A DNA stretch of 64,000 nt from Porphyrobacter sp. LM 6. GTDB taxonomy: Bacteria > Pseudomonadota > Alphaproteobacteria > Sphingomonadales > Sphingomonadaceae. Positions 16,139 to 24,029 of this stretch are shown piece after piece (position 1 is the stretch's first letter; each line of letters opens with the position of its first letter). The stretch is taken from positions 1,798,001 through 1,862,000 of the forward strand of contig NZ_CP017113.1 of the NCBI RefSeq assembly GCF_001720465.1, written 5' to 3'. A program made the position numbers and the translations under genes. The notes beneath the pieces are model-generated. The model ran no database searches. It saw only the letters and a list, made by a program, of their open reading frames with translations, and was not told the DNA's origin.

Positions 16139-18505
16139 ATGTCCCGCCTTTTGCAATCTCTGACAGCACGCCTGCGCCGCGCGCCCGGCCCCGTTGCTGT
16201 GGACGCGGCACTGCTCAGGGGCGAACTGAACGGGCAATCGGGCGCGGCGCTGCTGCGGCGCAAGCGCACCAAGGTGGCGGTGTTCGCGGTGATCTTCGGG
16301 TTCATCGCGGCCGCGATCAACCTGCCCGGACCGGCGGAGGACTTCTACCGCGCCCTACGCGCCGAAATCCGCTCGCGTCCCGCGCCGCAGGACATCGCGA
16401 TGATCGCGATCGACGACAAGACAATGAATGCCCTCCAGCGAACATACCCGACGCGTTTCGAGGATAGCCGCCTGCTCGACAAATTGGTCGCCTCTGGCGT
16501 CAAGAGGATCATCTTTGATCGCGCCCACGGCGCCCCACAAACTGCAGAAGCAGATGCGCTCTTCGCATCGACGCTGGCGCGGCACTCGGGCAAGATTTGG
16601 CTCGGCTTTGCGCCCCGCTATCAGCGCGGCATGCAGGCCTATGATGAAATTTTGCCGCTTCCGGCCTTCCGCCGCCATGCGCCCCTTGCGGCTATGACGG
16701 CCCAAACCAGCGCGTTTGACCTCGCGGTCCTTGTGCCTACTCGCGTTGAACTGAATGGCGTTAGCAAGCCATCACTGTCTGCGGTTCTGGCAGATTTTCG
16801 AGGGCCAGAGCGCAATTTCCGTCCCGATTTGGCCTTCGATCCGAGTACCGTTCCGACCTTCAGCTACATTGATGTGATCCAAGGTCGCGTGTCGGTACAG
16901 CGGCTTGCAGGTAAGTCCGTTGTGGTTGGTGACGCATTTCTTGAGTCACCGGATTACTTCCGAATGCCTCTGCGCGATGGCCGCGTCCCGGGGGCCTACA
17001 TGCATATCGTGGCTGCCCATACCTTGAAGCGAGGCATACCCGTCGACTCGATGTTCGTACCCGCGTTGCTGGCCGCGGCGCTTGTGATGGCGGCCTACAT
17101 CATGGGACGGACGCGGTCGGTCCGCACGCTCGGCTTCGTCGCTGTCGCGTTGCTCGCCGCGCCGTTCGTCCTCGACGAGTTCGGGGTCAACATGGACGTC
17201 ATGTCCGCGCTGCTGGCTTTGCTTGTGGCAGGGATCGGCTTCGCCCGGATCAACCGCAAGTATTACAGCACCGAGGTCGACGCGATGACCACTGCGGCGA
17301 TCAGTTCGGACAAGCCGAGCGAAGAGCATGATGTCTACGCGCTCAAAATCGCAAACCTTGCCGAAATGTCCGAAGGCTGGTCGGAGCGCGAGATCGGCGA
17401 ATTCGTCAACGCCCTGATCACTTACGTCAAGGGACCGGGCGAAGTGGGCGATGTGGCATTCGAGCGGGATATGCTGGTGTGGATGGCGCCGCGACTTGCT
17501 AGCGCCAGTCTCGAACGGCACGCCGATGGTCTCGCCCTGATGCTCAAGACCGCGATCAGCCACGATTGGCAGTCGGCCAGCAGCGCACCGGCGCTGGGGA
17601 TCGACACCAACCACGAACTGCCGCTCGACCAGCGCATCCGCAAGGCGATGCAGACCGCCGAAGAGGCCGCATCGCGCGGGGCGCGCTTCATCATCAACGA
17701 CGCCGCCCAGCTCGAGGCGCGCAATCTGCGGATCGGGCTGCTGCGGGTGCTGGAGAAGGGCCTGCGCGAACGCAGCATCGCGGTCGCCTATCAGCCCAAG
17801 GTCGACCTTGCGACCGGACGCATCGTGGGGGCGGAAACGCTGATCCGCTGGCGCCCCGACGGCGGCGATCTGGTCAATCCGCAGGAACTGGTGCTGGCCG
17901 CCGAGGCGGGTGACCTCATCAACGAGCTGACTCTGGTAGTGATGGAGGCCGCGCTCCATGATGCCAAGCAGGCGATCGCGCTCGATCCCGGGTTCAAGCT
18001 CGCCGTGAATATGTCGGCCAAGAGCCTGAGCGACACTCATCTGCTGTTCGAGCTGATGACGATGCTCGGCCGCCACGGCTTCCCGCCGGAAAACCTGACG
18101 CTGGAACTGACTGAAACGGCCAAGCTCGAAGACAAGCGAATCGCACCGCAGCTTGCCGCGCTCAAAGCCCGCGGGATCGGCCTGTCGATCGACGATTTCG
18201 GCACCGGTCAATCGAACCTCGAATATATCGAGAAGCTTCCCAGCACCGAGCTCAAGATCGACAAGCGCTTCGTCCAGCACATGGCAACCTCGGAAGAAAG
18301 CCGCGCAGTGGTGCGCGCCACGATCGAGATTGCGCACTCGCTGGGCAAGGTGGTCGTCGCTGAAGGGGTCGAGGACCAGAGCGTGGCGGCCGCGCTGCGC
18401 GCGATGGGTTGCGACCAAGGGCAGGGCTACTTGTTCTCGCGGGCGATTCCCATGCGCGAACTTTTGCGCCTGATGGGCGGCGGGAGAATCGTAGTTAACA
18501 GTTGA
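16139..18505 (+). CDS. CHASE2-EAL membrane cyclic-di-GMP phosphodiesterase
   Basis: A 788-residue sensor enzyme. An N-terminal transmembrane segment (near residues 45-65) is followed by a periplasmic CHASE2 domain (about 65-300), two or three membrane segments (about 305-375), a linker, and a C-terminal EAL domain (about 540-780). The EAL residues look intact: GAETLIRW, AVNMSAKSL, LELTETAKLE, SIDDFGTGQSN, LKIDKRF, AEGVED and QGQGYLF. There is no GGDEF domain. ATG at 16139 is preferred over the TTG just before it. It probably lowers cyclic di-GMP in response to an extracytoplasmic signal. CtrA-type boxes overlap its stop codon but point to the next small gene. Confidence 0.9.
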   Translation: MSRLLQSLTARLRRAPGPVAVDAALLRGELNGQSGAALLRRKRTKVAVFAVIFGFIAAAINLPGPAEDFYRALRAEIRSRPAPQDIAMIAIDDKTMNALQRTYPTRFEDSRLLDKLVASGVKRIIFDRAHGAPQTAEADALFASTLARHSGKIWLGFAPRYQRGMQAYDEILPLPAFRRHAPLAAMTAQTSAFDLAVLVPTRVELNGVSKPSLSAVLADFRGPERNFRPDLAFDPSTVPTFSYIDVIQGRVSVQRLAGKSVVVGDAFLESPDYFRMPLRDGRVPGAYMHIVAAHTLKRGIPVDSMFVPALLAAALVMAAYIMGRTRSVRTLGFVAVALLAAPFVLDEFGVNMDVMSALLALLVAGIGFARINRKYYSTEVDAMTTAAISSDKPSEEHDVYALKIANLAEMSEGWSEREIGEFVNALITYVKGPGEVGDVAFERDMLVWMAPRLASASLERHADGLALMLKTAISHDWQSASSAPALGIDTNHELPLDQRIRKAMQTAEEAASRGARFIINDAAQLEARNLRIGLLRVLEKGLRERSIAVAYQPKVDLATGRIVGAETLIRWRPDGGDLVNPQELVLAAEAGDLINELTLVVMEAALHDAKQAIALDPGFKLAVNMSAKSLSDTHLLFELMTMLGRHGFPPENLTLELTETAKLEDKRIAPQLAALKARGIGLSIDDFGTGQSNLEYIEKLPSTELKIDKRFVQHMATSEESRAVVRATIEIAHSLGKVVVAEGVEDQSVAAALRAMGCDQGQGYLFSRAIPMRELLRLMGGGRIVVNS

Positions 18506-18526
18506 TTAAGGTTAATAATGTGTTAA
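18495..18526 (+). promoter_or_regulatory. two adjacent CtrA-type boxes (TTAA-N7-TTAA)
   Basis: TTAACAGTTGATTAA (18495-18509) and TTAATAATGTGTTAA (18512-18526) are both exact TTAA-N7-TTAA patterns, two bases apart, just upstream of the 16-residue peptide gene. CtrA is the cell-cycle master regulator of alphaproteobacteria. Two full sites in 32 bases of a GC-rich genome are unlikely by chance, but binding is inference. Confidence 0.6.
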
Positions 18527-18529
18527 AAG

Positions 18530-18559
18530 GTCTCCGACATTTGGTCGCATGTAGGAGAC
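18530..18559 (+). promoter_or_regulatory. hairpin covering the ribosome binding site of the small peptide gene
   Basis: GTCTCC (18530-18535) pairs with GGAGAC (18554-18559) and ACAT (18537-18540) with ATGT (18549-18552), leaving one G/A mismatch and an 8-base loop. GGAG of the distal strand is the ribosome binding site for the ATG at 18565, and TTTTT follows. It can act as a terminator for the EAL transcript, as a lid on the ribosome site, or both. Confidence 0.6.
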
Positions 18560-18564
18560 TTTTT

Positions 18565-18615
18565 ATGTGGGATATCTGGGGCTGGGCTTCGAAGCTCTTC
18601 GGTTCGTCGAAGTAA
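18565..18615 (+). CDS. putative 16-residue Trp-rich peptide
   Basis: ATG to TAA encodes MWDIWGWASKLFGSSK. GGAG lies 7-8 bases upstream, two CtrA-type boxes precede it, and a strong terminator follows 25 bases after the stop, so the piece has every part of a complete gene. The peptide has three Trp and one Phe along one helix face and two Lys on the other, an amphipathic, membrane-seeking pattern. I know no family for it. It may be a membrane-surface regulator, a secreted peptide or a toxin-like peptide. It could also be chance translation within a noncoding RNA gene. Confidence 0.5.
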   Translation: MWDIWGWASKLFGSSK

Positions 18616-18639
18616 GATAGAGCCGTAAAATTCACACAA

Positions 18640-18667
18640 AAAGCCTCGGAATTTCCGAGGCTTTTTT
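18640..18667 (+). terminator. rho-independent terminator after the small peptide gene
   Basis: AAGCCTCGGAA pairs with TTTCCGAGGCTT around a tight loop and is followed by TTTTTTGTTTT. It is one of the clearest intrinsic terminators in the window and, being A-rich upstream, may work on both strands. Confidence 0.9.
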
Positions 18668-18949
18668 GTTTTAGGGCTAATGCGCCTGATGCGCTGGGGC
18701 AGCCGAATGCCGCCAATAGGCGCGGCATGGCTGCTGGCCAGAATCGTTGCGAATCATGGTTAAAGCGCAGCCCGCTCGGCGCGGGCGAAATTGGTCGTGG
18801 ATAGCAGCCCGATAGCGAACTGTCTCCAGTAAAAAATTCAATAATAACAGTGGTGTAATAAAATTAACCGTCTGGATTGTAGCCAAGAAATAGGCATGCC
18901 CGTGTTAGTGCAGGCAGTGAGAAGGTTCTGTTGCCCTGACTGGCCGGCC
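18668..18949. other. AT-rich spacer at the left edge of the mobile island
   Basis: No gene seen. An AT-rich patch (about 18825-18890) stands out from the GC-rich surroundings. It may mark the left boundary of the island, but I could find no direct repeat shared with the right side. Confidence 0.4.
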
Positions 18950-19237
18950 CTAACGCAGTAGTTCTGCTACCAACGATGGTTTCTTCTCAATCATGGCTAG
19001 CAGCACCTGGGCCGGACCAGTCGGGCGACGTCGGCCATGCTCCCAATTGAGCAATGTGCCCTTGGCTACACCAATGCTTCGGGCGAATGCGCCTTGCGAC
19101 AGCCCTGTTCTCGCTCTGATGGCGGCGACATCGACGGCAGGCACCTCGACGTGATGGACATTCGAGCCGACATGCTGGCCTTGGGTAAAGGCAAGAGCCT
19201 CATTAAGACCCTGCATAATGCTGTCATGTGCGTTCAT
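18950..19237 (-). CDS. HTH antitoxin of a HigBA-type toxin-antitoxin pair
   Basis: A 95-residue XRE-type DNA-binding antitoxin. The helix-turn-helix is in residues 36-70 (IRARTGLSQGAFARSIG then TLLNWEHGRRRPTG). It overlaps the toxin stop codon as ATGA, giving toxin-first order and translational coupling as in higBA. It should neutralise the toxin and repress the pair through the inverted repeat upstream of the toxin gene. A related HTH protein without a toxin is encoded at 24030-24458. Confidence 0.85.
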   Translation of the reverse strand: MNAHDSIMQGLNEALAFTQGQHVGSNVHHVEVPAVDVAAIRARTGLSQGAFARSIGVAKGTLLNWEHGRRRPTGPAQVLLAMIEKKPSLVAELLR

Positions 19238-19575
19238 TGGCTGCCTCCATAGGTATCGACCAGGATCTTGCTTAGCTGGATCGCTGCTGCCTGTTCGGCC
19301 TTGGTCAAATTGTCTTTCTCATTTTTGGCGAACACTGTGACCAGAAATATGGGCATGTGCGTGCCGCCAAAAACGTAGATGGTCCGGTATCCGCCGCTCT
19401 TGCCACCGCCTTCGCGGGGGATCCTTACCTTGCGTAGGCCACCGCCCAAAGACACTCCCGCATCCGGGTTTGCCGCGATATAGTTCACAAGACCGAGGCG
19501 TTCGGCCTCGGTCATGATGGCCTTCGCCCGTCGAAGGAACTCGGGCAGCTCCACGACGGTCTGTAAAGTGGTCAT
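19234..19575 (-). CDS. RelE/HigB-family toxin
   Basis: A 113-residue toxin of the RelE/ParE superfamily, which in relatives cleaves mRNA on the ribosome. Typical elements are the core GLRKVRIPREGGGKSGGYRTIYVF with its basic and aromatic residues, and the C-terminal VFAKNEKDNLTKAE helix. It is the first gene of the pair and is preceded by the inverted-repeat operator. The frame is intact, so the toxin is probably active. Confidence 0.88.
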   Translation of the reverse strand: MTTLQTVVELPEFLRRAKAIMTEAERLGLVNYIAANPDAGVSLGGGLRKVRIPREGGGKSGGYRTIYVFGGTHMPIFLVTVFAKNEKDNLTKAEQAAAIQLSKILVDTYGGSQ

Positions 19576-19587
19576 GAAGCCTTATTT

Positions 19588-19619
19588 ATACGTCAATGAC
19601 CCATAGGTCAATGACGTAT
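19588..19619 (-). promoter_or_regulatory. inverted-repeat operator of the toxin-antitoxin pair
   Basis: Arms ATACGTCAATGACC (19588-19601) and GGTCAATGACGTAT (19606-19619) are inverted repeats with one mismatch and a 4-base spacer. The dyad lies 12 bases upstream of the toxin ATG. Its core TACGTCAATG recurs at the operator of the orphan HTH gene at 24485-24501. Confidence 0.7.
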
Positions 19620-19638
19620 GGCTGGGCGCGCTGTCACC

Positions 19639-20238
19639 TCATTCCAGCATTACATACCGTCCCAGGCGACGCGATCCGACAAAGATGATTCTACCGTTGT
19701 CCCGCAACACCCCTATGTCACGTTTCGCGGTTCTCAGCGTGACCTGCCAATGGTTGGCGATGTCCTCGGCGGTGCATTTCTCATTTCGTGCGACTCGCTC
19801 CAGAAACCATTCTTGTCTCGGGTTAAGTCCGGAAAACTCGGCACAATTTATGGTGACATCGATGTCACCATAAATGTCACCAATAATGTCACCATAATCA
19901 GTGCCGGTTTCGACCTCTGTGCCCGGTCGATCATCGGTTCCAAGATCAATCCTAGCGGTCACTTGCGGCGTTGGCGGCTGGGCGCTCGCATCGGAAATCA
20001 GCTCCAAAACCAGTGCCTGGACGGCCGCCGATTTTGCGAAAAGTCTCATCAAGAAATACCCGCTTGGCCCGGATTCGCCGCTCAGCCAATTCTTGACGCT
20101 GCGCTCACTTGCGTTGGTCCAGCCCATGATCGTTTTGACTGATCGATGCGTGTCGCCATGCTCCTCTTTCAAAGCGTCCGCGATCAACTCGGCATAGTCC
20201 TTTGGCGACTTCGCCAGCCCCACCCACAGGTGCAACAT
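19639..20238 (-). CDS. island regulator with HTH domains
   Basis: A protein of about 199 residues divergent from the recombinase gene. The N-terminal part carries a helix-turn-helix-like block (IMGWTNASERSVKNWLSG) often seen in regulators of mobile elements. The C-terminal part has a second, DeoR-like winged helix (TAEDIANHWQVTLRTAKRDIGVL). The middle is a GDI-rich linker. ATG at 20238 has AAGGG upstream; an ATG at 20259 is the alternative. It probably controls the recombinase operon. Its own coding sequence contains a perfect 28-bp palindrome, listed separately. Confidence 0.65.
   Translation of the reverse strand: MLHLWVGLAKSPKDYAELIADALKEEHGDTHRSVKTIMGWTNASERSVKNWLSGESGPSGYFLMRLFAKSAAVQALVLELISDASAQPPTPQVTARIDLGTDDRPGTEVETGTDYGDIIGDIYGDIDVTINCAEFSGLNPRQEWFLERVARNEKCTAEDIANHWQVTLRTAKRDIGVLRDNGRIIFVGSRRLGRYVMLE
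19847..19894. promoter_or_regulatory. palindrome and TGTCACCA repeats inside the regulator gene
   Basis: A perfect 28-bp dyad (19847-19874) centred on ATCGAT has arms built on TTTATGGTGACATC. Two more TGTCACCA copies follow, at about 19875 and 19887, giving four copies of the octamer (either strand) in under 50 bases. They encode the GDI-rich linker of the regulator. The spacing looks like an operator cluster or a replication iteron set. Confidence 0.5.
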
Positions 20239-20379
20239 CTTGCCCTTTTTCGGCAACATCCTCCGTCCTTTCCCCCGTTACATTCGCGTGTGTGCGGAAC
20301 GGTAGGCAGAGGCGCTGATCGGACTGCAGCTGGTGGACGCCCTGGACTGCTGCGGCGGCTTAATTTGAAAGGGCGTGAG

Positions 20380-21954
20380 TTGAGCAACTGGCACTACGAG
20401 GACGGGGGGAAGCGCCCTGAACAAACAGGGCGCAATGTAAGGGCGGCTGAATATGTCCGTATGTCCACGGACCACCAGAAATACTCGACCGAGAACCAGG
20501 CAGATGCGATCCGCCACTACGCCACTGCGCGGGGTATCGACATTGTTCGTACCTATGCGGATGCGGGTAAGAGCGGCCTGAAGATCGAAGGGCGCGACGC
20601 CCTTAAGCAACTCATCGATGATGTTCAGTCTGGCTTAGCCGACTACACCATGATTCTCGTTTACGACATTAGTCGCTGGGGGCGTTTCCAGGACGCGGAT
20701 GAAAGCGCCTACTACGAGTACATCTGCAAGCGCGCTGGGATTGCAGTCCAGTACTGCGCGGAGCAATTCGAGAACGATGGCAGTCCAGTTTCGACTATCG
20801 TCAAAGGCGTCAAACGCGCCATGGCAGGGGAATATAGCCGAGAGCTCTCAACCAAGGTGTTCGCTGGGCAGGGCAGGCTGATCGAGAAAGGCTACCGCCA
20901 GGGTGGCCCTGCGGGCTTTGGACTTCGCCGAACCCTGATCGACGAGAGTGGAGCAATCAAAGGCGTTTTGGGGCGCGGCGAGCACAAGAGCATCCAAACC
21001 GACCGGGTTATTTTGACGCCGGGCCCAGAAGAGGAAACAGATACTGTTCGTCAGATCTATCACGCCTTCGTGCATGGAGGCCGCAGTGAGCGCGAGATCG
21101 CGGAAGACCTCAACGCCAGGGGGATCCTGACCGACCTCGACCGCCCATGGACCCGCGGCACCGTTCACCAGCTACTGATCAATGAGAAATATGTCGGCGA
21201 CAACGTTTGGAACCGCCGTTCGTTCAAACTGAAGAAGAAGCGCGTACAGAATGCGCCCGAGATGTGGATTCGGTCTCAGGGTGCGTTCGAGGGCATCGTA
21301 GAGCGGGATCTGTTTGAAGCTGCCCATTCGATCATTGCGGCGCGTTCGTTCCGACTGTCAGATGATGAAATGCTGGAAGCCTTGCGCGGGCTCTATGCCA
21401 GCAAAGGCCTGCTCTCGGGGATCGTCATCGACGAGTGCGATGGTTTGCCCTCAAGCAGTGCCTATAGCTCCCGTTTCGGCAGCCTGCTGAGAGCCTATAG
21501 CCTGGTGGGGTTCACTCCAGACCGGGACTACCGGTACGTCGCGATCAATCGAACCCTGCGCCAGATGCATCCCGATGTTCTCAGGCAGGTACTGGACGGG
21601 CTGCGTGGGCAGGGCAGCGATGCCTGGCAGGATCTCACTTCCGACAGCGTCATCGTCAATGGCGAGTTCAGCCTGTCGATCGTCATAGTCCGATGCCTAG
21701 TCACGCCAACGGGCCTGCTGCGCTGGAAGATGCGCTTCGACACATCAGCCATGTCAGACATCACGATCGTGGTGCGCATGGACATAGACAATAGGGCGCC
21801 GCTCGATTTCTACCTGTTCCCGCGGATCGACGTAACCTCCGAGCGGCTAAGGATGGCCGAAGACAATGGCCTGAGCCTCGACGCCTATCGTTTCGACACC
21901 CTGGACTACCTCTATGAAATTGCCGCCCCAGTCAGCATTGCGGAGGCTGCCTGA
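20380..21954 (+). CDS. large serine recombinase (resolvase/invertase family)
   Basis: A site-specific DNA recombinase of about 524 residues that moves or excises the island. The N-terminal resolvase domain has the catalytic Ser in YVRMSTDHQKYSTENQ (Ser29), the ILVYDISRWGRF block, and a following recombinase domain (GGPAGFGLRR to NEKYVGDNVWN). No ATG precedes the resolvase motif within this domain; TTG at 20380 with GGGCGTGAG upstream is the best start, but the choice is uncertain. It overlaps the first ParB-like gene by one base (TGATG), so the three genes form one operon. Confidence 0.85.
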   Translation: MSNWHYEDGGKRPEQTGRNVRAAEYVRMSTDHQKYSTENQADAIRHYATARGIDIVRTYADAGKSGLKIEGRDALKQLIDDVQSGLADYTMILVYDISRWGRFQDADESAYYEYICKRAGIAVQYCAEQFENDGSPVSTIVKGVKRAMAGEYSRELSTKVFAGQGRLIEKGYRQGGPAGFGLRRTLIDESGAIKGVLGRGEHKSIQTDRVILTPGPEEETDTVRQIYHAFVHGGRSEREIAEDLNARGILTDLDRPWTRGTVHQLLINEKYVGDNVWNRRSFKLKKKRVQNAPEMWIRSQGAFEGIVERDLFEAAHSIIAARSFRLSDDEMLEALRGLYASKGLLSGIVIDECDGLPSSSAYSSRFGSLLRAYSLVGFTPDRDYRYVAINRTLRQMHPDVLRQVLDGLRGQGSDAWQDLTSDSVIVNGEFSLSIVIVRCLVTPTGLLRWKMRFDTSAMSDITIVVRMDIDNRAPLDFYLFPRIDVTSERLRMAEDNGLSLDAYRFDTLDYLYEIAAPVSIAEAA

Positions 21955-22853
21955 TGACCGAAATGGGCTCGCAACAGATCGAGATGATTCCGATTTCACG
22001 GATTAACGTGCTCAACCCCCGTTCCCGCAACAAGCGGCAGCACCGTGAAATCGTGAACAATATCGAGGCAATCGGCTTGAAACGGCCGATCACAGTCAGC
22101 TTGCGGCAGGGGCCGGGTGGGCCAAGATATGACTTGGTCTGCGGGCAAGGGCGCCTTGAGGCGTTTCAGATGCTGGGACAGGAGGAAATCCCGGCCGTCG
22201 TGATCGAGGCGGCTGAGAATGAATGCCTCGTCATGAGCTTGGTCGAGAATATCGCGCGCCGGGTTCAGCGCCCGATCGATGTGATGAAGGAAATCGGCGA
22301 ACTCAGGAAACGGGGCTACAGCGAGGCTGATATCGCCCGGAAGATCGGTGTCCATAACTCTTGGGTCAGCATGGTAGTATCGCTGCTCGAGCGCGGCGAG
22401 GATCGACTTTTGTCGGCAGTTGAAACTGGTCTCATACCGATAACGATGGCCATGGAGGTGGCAAAGGCTGAAACAGAAGAGGCTCAAAACCTTCTGCTCG
22501 AAGCCTATGAATCGGGGAAACTGAAAGGCAAAAAGCTCGCATCTGTCCGTCGCCTGCTTGATCGGCGCCTGCGGAGCAAGAATAAAGGAATTCATTCAGG
22601 CCGGTCGGGTTCGCGCGGTGGCAACCGCCGCATAACGGCAAACGACCTGCTGCAGGTCTATCAACGCGAAGCCGAGAAACAGCGCCTGCTCGTGAAGAAA
22701 TCTGACTTCACCCAGACCCGCCTTCTTTTCGTTGTCGAGGCTATCAAAGATCTCCTGAGCGACGAGGGGTTTACCACCTTACTAAGGGCTGAGGGTCTGG
22801 AAACCATGCCACGGGCGCTTGCTATCAAGATTGCGGGAGGCCTGGATGGCTGA
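21954..22853 (+). CDS. ParB/RepB-like partition family protein 1
   Basis: A 299-residue protein with an N-terminal ParB nuclease-like domain (residues 10-110), including the GQGRLEAFQMLG box and LVENIARR. A helix-turn-helix follows (SEADIARKIGVHNSWVSMVVSLLERG). The C-terminal half resembles RepB plasmid partition proteins. No ParA is encoded nearby, so classic segregation is unlikely. Coupling to the recombinase gene suggests a role in recombination control or element maintenance. It overlaps the recombinase stop by one base. Confidence 0.8.
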   Translation: MTEMGSQQIEMIPISRINVLNPRSRNKRQHREIVNNIEAIGLKRPITVSLRQGPGGPRYDLVCGQGRLEAFQMLGQEEIPAVVIEAAENECLVMSLVENIARRVQRPIDVMKEIGELRKRGYSEADIARKIGVHNSWVSMVVSLLERGEDRLLSAVETGLIPITMAMEVAKAETEEAQNLLLEAYESGKLKGKKLASVRRLLDRRLRSKNKGIHSGRSGSRGGNRRITANDLLQVYQREAEKQRLLVKKSDFTQTRLLFVVEAIKDLLSDEGFTTLLRAEGLETMPRALAIKIAGGLDG

Positions 22854-23805
22854 CTGGCTCCCTCAGCACGTTATCGAAGCTTCTGACGATCCAGACGTTC
22901 ATCTGGCTTTTGAACGCCAGACCGTTTCAGTCCCGATTTCTGTCATTGTGCCGTTGAAGTCGCTCCGCGAAGGTATTCGCGAGAGCAAGAAATATGCCCA
23001 AATTGTAAATTCGATCAAAGCGATCGGGTTGGTTGAAGCGCCAGTCATCATCGCTGACACGCAGCATTCTGGGCGGTACTTTCTGCTCGATGGGCACTTG
23101 CGCATCGAGGCACTCAAAGAGCTCGGCACCGAAACGGTCGATTGTCTCGTGGCGACCGACGATGAGACTTACACCTACAACAAGCGTGTAAATCGCCTGC
23201 CGCCTCTTCAGGAACATCGCATGATCGCGCGAGCAGTAGAGCGAGGGGTGGCGCCGACCGTGATAGCCGAGGCTTTAGGGCTGGATGTCGCGTCGATACA
23301 CCGCAAATTTCGCTTACTGGATGGAATCTGCCCCGAGGCCGCGGAGATACTGAAAGACACCATCTGTCCGATGAACGCTTTCGACATTTTGCGCCGCATG
23401 TCACCCACGCGGCAAATCGAAGCGGCAGATCTGATGGTCGGTCAGAACAATTTTAGCCTGATGTTCGCAAAAGCTCTTCTGGCCGCAACGCCGGACGATC
23501 AGCTCGCGAAGCAACCGAAGAAAGATAAGAAGGCCGATGCGAATGGCCCGACGGCCCAGCAGATCGCTCGAATGGAGCGGGAGCTTGCAGCCCTGCAGAC
23601 GCAGGTGAAATCGGTCGAAGACAGCTACGGCATCGACAACCTGCACCTTACCGTAGCGCGCGGATACATAGTCAAGCTCCTAAGTAATGCCCTCATCGTT
23701 CGGTGGCTTTCTCAGCATCACCAGGAATATCTCAGCGAGTTCCAGCGGATCGCGGAAATGGAGTCGATCGCGCCGGCATCAGCCACGCTGCCAATTCAAG
23801 ATTGA
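22846..23805 (+). CDS. ParB/RepB-like partition family protein 2
   Basis: A 319-residue relative of the preceding protein. The ParB-type box reads LLDGHLRIEALKELG, followed by a helix-turn-helix (APTVIAEALGLDVASIHRKFRLL) and a C-terminal helical region. ATG at 22846 has GGGAGG upstream and overlaps the previous gene by eight bases, so it is translationally coupled. Two different ParB-like proteins following one recombinase may form a hetero-complex. This function is not established. Confidence 0.78.
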   Translation: MADWLPQHVIEASDDPDVHLAFERQTVSVPISVIVPLKSLREGIRESKKYAQIVNSIKAIGLVEAPVIIADTQHSGRYFLLDGHLRIEALKELGTETVDCLVATDDETYTYNKRVNRLPPLQEHRMIARAVERGVAPTVIAEALGLDVASIHRKFRLLDGICPEAAEILKDTICPMNAFDILRRMSPTRQIEAADLMVGQNNFSLMFAKALLAATPDDQLAKQPKKDKKADANGPTAQQIARMERELAALQTQVKSVEDSYGIDNLHLTVARGYIVKLLSNALIVRWLSQHHQEYLSEFQRIAEMESIAPASATLPIQD

Positions 23806-23916
23806 GTGTGATGGGGACCCGGACCCGATAAGCGCGGGGACCATGGGAGAAGCCGCACTGTGGGGCGGATCGAGCATGGGTGTGGGGATGGCGGCGAACC
23901 CGCTCGGAGCCCACTA

Positions 23917-24008
23917 GGCCGGCCGTCATAAGGACCGGCCGCATGCGCGGTGTTGCCGCGCATGATGTATGAACGGGCGTGCCGGTTATGTGGCGAGCCG
24001 GCACGCCC
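23917..24008. other. three tandem GC-rich hairpins
   Basis: Stem 1: GGCCGG (23917-23922) with CCGGCC (23935-23940). Stem 2: CATGCGCGG (23942-23950) with CCGCGCATG (23956-23964), loop TGTTG. Stem 3: GGGCGTGCCGG (23975-23985) with CCGGCACGCCC (23998-24008). They fill most of the gap between the convergent ParB-like and orphan HTH genes and have no T-tract, so they are not ordinary terminators. A structured RNA, a bidirectional transcription block or a DNA recognition site are possible. Confidence 0.6.
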
Positions 24009-24029
24009 CAAGAGATCGCGCTAATATGA

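Noticed and set aside
20146..20379. An N-terminal extension of the recombinase
   Set aside because: It overlaps the divergent regulator gene and shows no resolvase sequence; the catalytic motif would lie too far from the start.
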